A stretch of 64,000 nucleotides of DNA, taken from assembly GCA_027625915.1 (NCBI GenBank), contig JANTQA010000036.1, positions 9,011,001 to 9,075,000 on the forward strand. The letters are read 5' to 3'. The notes under the pieces were generated by a model. That model worked only from the letters and a program-made list of their open reading frames with translations, made no database searches and had not been told where the DNA came from. The DNA is from Anaeramoeba flamelloides. Lineage: Eukaryota; Metamonada; Anaeramoebidae. Both the position numbers and the translations under genes were made by a program. Of this stretch, positions 58,670 through 64,000 are shown piece by piece. The stretch's first letter is position 1; each line of letters starts with the position of its first letter.

Positions 58670-60130
58670 ATTATTATCCTTTAGTACACCTGATTGGCCT
58701 AAATTTCATCAAGTTTAAAATAAAAGATTTAAAACAATATTGGTTTACTAAGATATTTATTGATTTTCTTATCTGTCTTTAATCCAGATTTAAATTATAT
58801 TCTTGAAAATAATACATGGGAAAAGTTTTTAATTGTGAATATTAGAAAATTGTAGTGTAAATGTGAATATTTAAAAACAAATCCTTTTTATAAATAAACA
58901 AAAATTTTTTTTTAGGTGGTAGGAATAGACCTACCTAAATTTCATTAAAGTAAGGGGTATCTATAAAAGACTCTTTTAATTATTCGAGGACATAAGTAGT
59001 TCTACTTTTTTTGAAAAACAATTGGGTTTGCTAGAGTTTGGAAAATGATAATTTTTAGATGTTTTTTGAATGATTAAAGATTTTTTAATAATGTGTCATT
59101 TAATTATTAATCATACTAATAAGTGGTTGAGTTCAAAATTGTTAAAAGTTTGATTCTTAAATAAATGTAATTATTTAGTAATCATATAATACTTTTGCTA
59201 ACATTAAGAATTAAAAATTGTACTAGGGTTGATTTTAGTGTCAGTTCTTGCCAATTCTCTAGGATAAAAAAAACTTAATAGTCCAGAGAGAAATTATTTA
59301 TAAATTGTATTTTTTTTTTTTTTTGATATTGAAAAAAATAATGAAACATTTTTGATTTTTTTGTTAATTTTTTTGCTTGATTTTTTTTATTATTAATAGA
59401 AAATAAAAACATTGATAATATGGATTATAAATAATAATGATTGTGTGAATTTGTTTATTTTATATAAAACAGATTAAATTCAAAGTAGATACTTAGAAAT
59501 TGGAATTTTTCTTATAGACTTTATTTTAATAAATATTGAACCATAAGAAAAATTCCATTTATATTTTTTTGATCAAAATTTCAAGTTTAATATGAGTATT
59601 TATTATAAAATTAATTTAAGTAATTAAAACGATGAAAAAAAGTTTTTTTAAATAATTTCCTTTATGAATTTTGAGTAACAACAATAAAAATTTGTTTTAA
59701 TTGTTATATATATATATATATATATATCAACCCTAAACCATAAAATGTAATTAATTCAATTTAAAATAATATTCCAAGATGATAAATTTTTTTTCATAAA
59801 TAAGATTTTTTTTATTTGAATTCCAGTTATTAGTAAAAATTTGAATAATATATTTTACAATTTGAATACGTAAATCTAAATTAATCCAGATATTTTTTTT
59901 TAAAAAAATTCTGATCTCTGACCTCAATATTAAATAATATACTTTATTTTTTGTCTAGATTATAATACTTAAAAATAAAAATAAAAAATCAAAAATGAAT
60001 ATATCTCAAACTATTGGACAAATCATTTAAATTTGAAAAAAAATTTTGTAAAAAAAAATATAAAATTTTGTAAAAAAAAATATAAAATTTTATAAAAAAA
60101 AATATTATTTTTTTTTCAATTAAATTTGGC
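58670..60130 (+). repeat. Dispersed repeat, copy 2
   Basis: Diverged direct partner of 37440-38600. 58990-59220 also matches the right part of the 528-957 TIR element (ATTGGGTTTGCTAGAGTTTG against ATTGTGGTCTGCTTGAATTT). An (AT)n run lies at about 59703-59726, and a short tandem of GTAAAAAAAAATATAAAATT at about 60045-60105. Confidence 0.5.
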
Positions 60131-60149
60131 TTTTATAATAAAAAACCCC

Positions 60150-60660
60150 TTTCAAAATAATTGGTCCATTAAAAATCAAATTTTAATCAAAAATATTTTT
60201 AATACTTGAAGTTATCTATTATAATATAAAAATTTTGATAGTAATATTCAGTTATATACTCGAGAGATATTTATTTTTTGTCAAAAAATAAAAGAAAAAA
60301 AAATAAAAAAAAACAGTTAAAAAAAATTGGCCATTTATTTTGAAAGAAGTATTACATAAAAAATAGAAAATTTAAAAAAAATAGTCAAACCAATTTATCG
60401 ATTCTCCTTCCATTTGAATAGCTAAATCTAATCTCTTTTTCATATTTGAAACCAATTTTTCCATTAATTCATCTGTTACTTCTTTCAAATTTTTCATTTT
60501 CATTTTCCATTTTAACAAAAAACTGTCGAAAAAATAAAAAATAGAAAAAATAATTTATTTGCAAACTTTTCATTGTGAGGGGAAAAACTTCAAAATGATA
60601 CAAAAGCAATACAAAATTCAAATGTAACATGGACCATTTATTATGAAATTTAGTTTATCT
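60150..60660 (-). mobile_element. Tc1/mariner remnant in a ~500-bp repeat, copy 2
   Basis: Direct partner of 51640-52145. The minus strand at 60390-60515 reads LKWKMKMKNLKEVTDELMEK then LVSNMKKRLDLAIQMEGES. The two copies differ by scattered substitutions, which suggests an old duplication or two old insertions. Confidence 0.62.
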
Positions 60661-60904
60661 ATGAAGCATATGTGGATGTATTTCAAGACTAAAAAATACT
60701 CTAAATTAAATTACATTTTTTTTTTTTTTTTTTTACACATTTTATTTCTGGGGATCAATAATTCTTGAAAAAGAATTCCTGAAATTTAGTATTTTTTCTT
60801 TTTTTCTTTTTTAGGCTAAATTGGAAGCAATGAATTTTCACATATCTATTGATTCTATTTTCCCAAATTTATAGGAATAGAGGAAAATAATTGATTTTTT
60901 CTCA

Positions 60905-61125
60905 ATTCTTGTGTATTCTGGAAAAGTTAACGGCGTTTTTTTTTTTTTTTAATTCCAGAAATAAACAGAAAATTCAATAAATTTCCTTTTTTCAATTGAA
61001 TTAAAAAAAACCTAACGGAAGTGTCCAAAGTTTTCCAGGATTCAAAAGAATCGAGCTTAACTATAGGATTTTACTCAATTCTTTTAAATTCTGGAAAACC
61101 TAACGGAAAATCAAAAAAAAATATT
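60905..61125. repeat. Hairpin-family units (CCTAACGG / TTTTCCAGAATTC)
   Basis: It contains TTCTGGAAAAGTTAACGG, AAATAAACAGAAAATT, AAAAAACCTAACGGA, TTTTCCAGGATTCAAAAGAA and ATTCTGGAAAACCTAACGGA, forming overlapping palindromes of the 16765-type family. Confidence 0.6.
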
Positions 61126-61172
61126 TTTTTTTCAATTTAATATCAATAAATAATTCTTTAATAGTTCAAATA

Positions 61173-61300
61173 CAGCTGTTTCAACTCAGGTGTGAATCGC
61201 ACTCATTCATTGAATGGTTGGGAAACCTTCCAAGTCAATTTAAAATGTTTCCCGACCATTCAACGAATGAGTGCGATTCACACCTGAGTTGAAACGGCTG
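61173..61300. mobile_element. TA-flanked MITE, 128 bp, CAGCTG-type ends
   Basis: Near-perfect palindrome: CAGCTGTTTCAACTCAGGTG at the left, complement of CAGCCGTTTCAACTCAGGTG at the right, arms ~55 bp, TA on each side. Unusually GC-balanced for this region and hardly diverged between arms, which suggests youth. No coding capacity. Confidence 0.88.
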
Positions 61301-61991
61301 TAATTGATTCTCCTCCATTTTAGAGATATTTATTAAAATTTAAATACATTTGAAAGATAATATTATAACCTCTTAACTGTGAAGAAAACAATTTTCCGAA
61401 AATTTTTTTACTCTTAAATTATAAAAAATTAAAAAGAATCTGGAAAATTAGATTTTTCCAACTTAAATCATAAAATATCTTTGTAAATATTTTGTGATCC
61501 AAAATCTCTTATTAACAAATATGTTTATTATATTTGAAGTTATATAAAAGTGAAAAATTAGTTCATGTTTTATTTTTTTTTGGAAAAATTATTTCATTCT
61601 CACATTTGATTAAAATTGAAAAATATCAAATAAAATGATCACTAACGTAAAAAATGTTAACTGAGTATCTTCGATCTCAATAACTTGAGGGTTCAGAAAA
61701 TTTTGTTTATTAGTCCAATTTTCATTCAAGTTTGCAATTTATCGAAAATTTAGTGATTAAAAACTTTGAGGTTGTCCGAAATTGGTTACTTGTGCTAAAC
61801 AAACAAAAAAAAAAAAAAAAATTGGTAAAAATTATTGTTTTCATTTTAAGGATTTAGAGCCCATTTTATTTTGAAGATTGTAAATCAATGTCTATTTATA
61901 GAAAAAGAAAGTGATAGTACTTTTAATATAATTTGGTTGATTTTTGTTCAATGCTTTTGACTTCATTAGAAATTAACAAGGAATAATGTGC

Positions 61992-62556
61992 TTAATCAAA
62001 AAGTCCACCACCAAACATATCATCATCAGATTCTGATTCTGATTCTGGCTCTGGTTCTGGCTCTGGTTCTTCTTCTTCTACTTTGTCAGCAGTGTTTGTT
62101 TCGGTTGTTACAGTTCCAACTTTGCAGTACATTTTTGTGTTTTTGTATTTGTTTAAAAGAAAAAGAAAAAGAAAAACAAAAACAAAAAGGAAAAAAAAAA
62201 CAATTAAAAAGCAAAAAGAAAAATAGAAAAAAAAAAATAAAAAAAAAAAGTTCTGTTGCTTCTTGTAAAACAAAAACAAAAAACAAGAACTTTTTAAATT
62301 TTTTTTTTTTTTTGATTTAGTTTTTATGATGAAATAAATAATTACCTGAACCACCAGAGCTTATTAAGTTTCCAATTTCGTTGTTTTCAAAAAATCTTAC
62401 ATACATGTCAACCATATAGCTTTCAAATGGGATGTTTGCTGATTTAAGTACGTTTTGGATCTTTTCAGAAGTGACTTTAATTTCATCATCATGGAGCATA
62501 AGAGCGGAGTAGATGATGGCTTTTTCTGTGATTTGTTCTTGGGATAAGTTTTCCAT
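61992..62556 (-). CDS. 60S acidic ribosomal protein P1, 2 exons
   Basis: Minus-strand exons 62346-62556 and 61992-62119 join in phase at a split Val codon to 112 residues, the usual length. The N-terminal helical domain starts MENLSQEQITEKAIIYSALM and contains LHDDEIKVTSEKI, matching eukaryotic P1 (IYSALILHDDEVTVT) rather than P2. A short linker and an acidic Glu/Pro run (EEEEPEPEPEPESESESDDD) lead to the C-terminus MFGGGLFD, a variant of the invariant MGFGLFD that binds elongation factors. P1 pairs with P2 on P0 to form the ribosomal stalk. The usual Ala-rich hinge is almost gone, replaced by Thr/Glu residues. Intron: 226 bp, donor GTAATT, acceptor AAAG. Confidence 0.94.
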
Positions 62557-62793
62557 TTAAATAGTTTCTAAAGGTTTTATAATTTTTTGTTTTTTTTTTG
62601 TTTTTATTTGTTTTTATTTTTGTTTTTTTTTTTTTTTTTTTTTTTATTTTTATGTGAATAAAAAAAAATTTAATACAAAATAGAAGTGTTTAAGACGTTT
62701 TTTTGAAAATTTAAGGATTTTTTTTGTTTGTGTGAAGTTAAAGATTTCTTTATTTTCTTTTTGTCAAAGAAAAATATGGATTAACAAAGCCCC

Positions 62794-62824
<31 letters not shown>

Positions 62825-64000
62825 AAGTTGAAAAATATTTACAAGTTGGATTGAATAAATTAAAAAAAATGAAAAGTTTGATGAGAAAAAAAGCTTTATG
62901 AATTATGGTCGTCTTCTAAATCTTAAAAGATCCCTCCTTTTTAAAATGAGAAGTGAGAGATTATTAAGGAAAATGATATAATACCAAAATTTTTTCAGTA
63001 TTTTTGTTACGTGTTAAATTAAAGTATTTATAAACAAAAAAGCCAAAAAAGTTTCATGAAAAGAGTTTTTTAACATTGGATTTTTTTTTTTCAGTCAGAT
63101 TATGTTTGTCTTGAAAAAAAAAACTTATTTTGATTTTTCTCAGAATAAATTTCAAAAACTCATTTAAGATTATAAGTCACTAAGAAGTTGAACTGATCAA
63201 ATATAAAAAATTGATGTTTTAACACCTAACAGAAAAAAAATAAAATTTAAGGGAACTTTAATCAAGATTTGTAAAAGATGATAAAAAAAAAAGTCAACTC
63301 AAATCGTTTTAACAAAGTTTAACAAACAACAAGTGTTCAACACCTTTGGAATTATTATTCAGTTAAAATCAAATTGATCCAATTCCAAATTTAGCTCTAT
63401 AGTTTGAAAATAAACCCCTATTTTCTTATCTCTTTATGTTTTAAAAAAATTAAATTTTTTCAAAACATATAATTATTAGTTTTTTTTTAAGGGAATAGTA
63501 ACTCTTATTTATTTTTTTTCCCAAAGATAAGAGAGTAATTATTTCCATAAGGATATAATTAAAACCGATTAGAATCTTCTTTATCAAACTTTAGAGAAAT
63601 GATTTATCATTTTTAAATGAGTTCATTTGTTCCCATTTATTTTTCAGTCAAAAAGATCCGAGATCCTTTTTTGTTTTGAATTTTGGATCTTATTATAAAA
63701 AAAGAAAAAATTAGCAAAAGATTTTAATTTTTATAAAAATCTTTATTTTCATAATTTATGAGAGTTTTTATTGACAAATAACCTTGGAAATTTAACAATA
63801 TTTTTATAATATCTGAAAAATAAATTTAATATATAAATCGATCGGAGATTAAAAAAACATGATACATTTATTTTATTCACAAATATGTATTGAAATTTGA
63901 TGAAATTGAAAAGATCATGCAATATTCTTTTTCAAATAATAAAAGATTAAACAACAAAATAATAGTATTTAAATATGTTATCAAATAATTTTAATTATTA
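62557..64000. other. Upstream region of the P1 gene
   Basis: No gene is recognised. T-rich runs at about 62580-62646 lie immediately upstream of the P1 start and a 29-base A run at 62794-62822. The rest is AT-rich up to the window edge. Confidence 0.5.

Larger units (their letters stand above)
57631..61991. other. Intergenic region between the 7TM-RGS and P1 genes
   Basis: The two genes are both on the minus strand. No gene is recognised. It holds a ~1.5-kb dispersed repeat, a Tc1/mariner remnant, hairpin repeats and a TA-flanked MITE, listed separately. 57720-58660 and 61310-61980 show nothing recognisable. Confidence 0.55.

Noticed and set aside
1-64000. CRISPR arrays, operons, rRNA, LTR or virus-like elements
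   Set aside because: No spaced identical repeats, no ribosomal RNA landmarks, and no capsid, integrase or envelope-like coding were recognised; the genes are single, spliced eukaryotic units.

Overview
The window is nuclear DNA of a very AT-rich eukaryotic microbe. Seven protein genes can be rebuilt from splice sites, matching reading phase and family motifs: an LRR-PP2C phosphatase, a heterotrimeric G-protein alpha subunit, BCAS2/SPF27, signal peptide peptidase, the autophagy protease ATG4, a 7TM-RGS receptor-like protein, and ribosomal stalk protein P1. All seven end in TAA and none needs a non-standard code. The LRR-PP2C type, lysine/glutamate- and asparagine-rich insertions, and GTTTGT splice donors (the usual donor in Entamoeba) suggest an amoeba-like protist. 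The lineage cannot be fixed from this window, and multi-kilobase introns are not Entamoeba-like.

Layout. 1-3456: no gene; a duplicated ~190-bp unit, a terminal-inverted-repeat (TIR) element and a LINE tail. 3457-12128 (+): LRR-PP2C, with a 6.3-kb intron that holds a decayed Tc1/mariner element and a second ~1.5-kb TIR element. 13021-14329: a 5'-truncated LINE with a target-site duplication. 15500-25486 (+): G-alpha, 6 exons over 10 kb. 29020-29673 (+): BCAS2, no intron. 29674-35230: no gene, several foldback elements. 35231-36529 (+): signal peptide peptidase, no intron. 39986-50786 (+): ATG4, 7 exons over 10.8 kb. 54797-57630 (-): 7TM-RGS, 3 exons. 61992-62556 (-): P1, 2 exons.

Function. 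The most suggestive pair is the G-alpha gene and the 7TM-RGS gene 29 kb apart: in plants and many protists a seven-helix RGS protein is the GTPase-accelerating partner of G-alpha. The PP2C has a possible myristoylation start and could act at the same membrane, but that is inference. The other genes are housekeeping (splicing, intramembrane proteolysis, autophagy, translation) with no operon-like logic.

The non-coding space is dominated by degraded mobile DNA: two LINE subfamilies, several Tc1/mariner remnants and at least six families of short inverted-repeat elements, many inside introns. No tRNA, rRNA, CRISPR array, LTR element or virus-like element was recognised. Exon borders were inferred by eye from motif continuity and phase; no transcript data were available.
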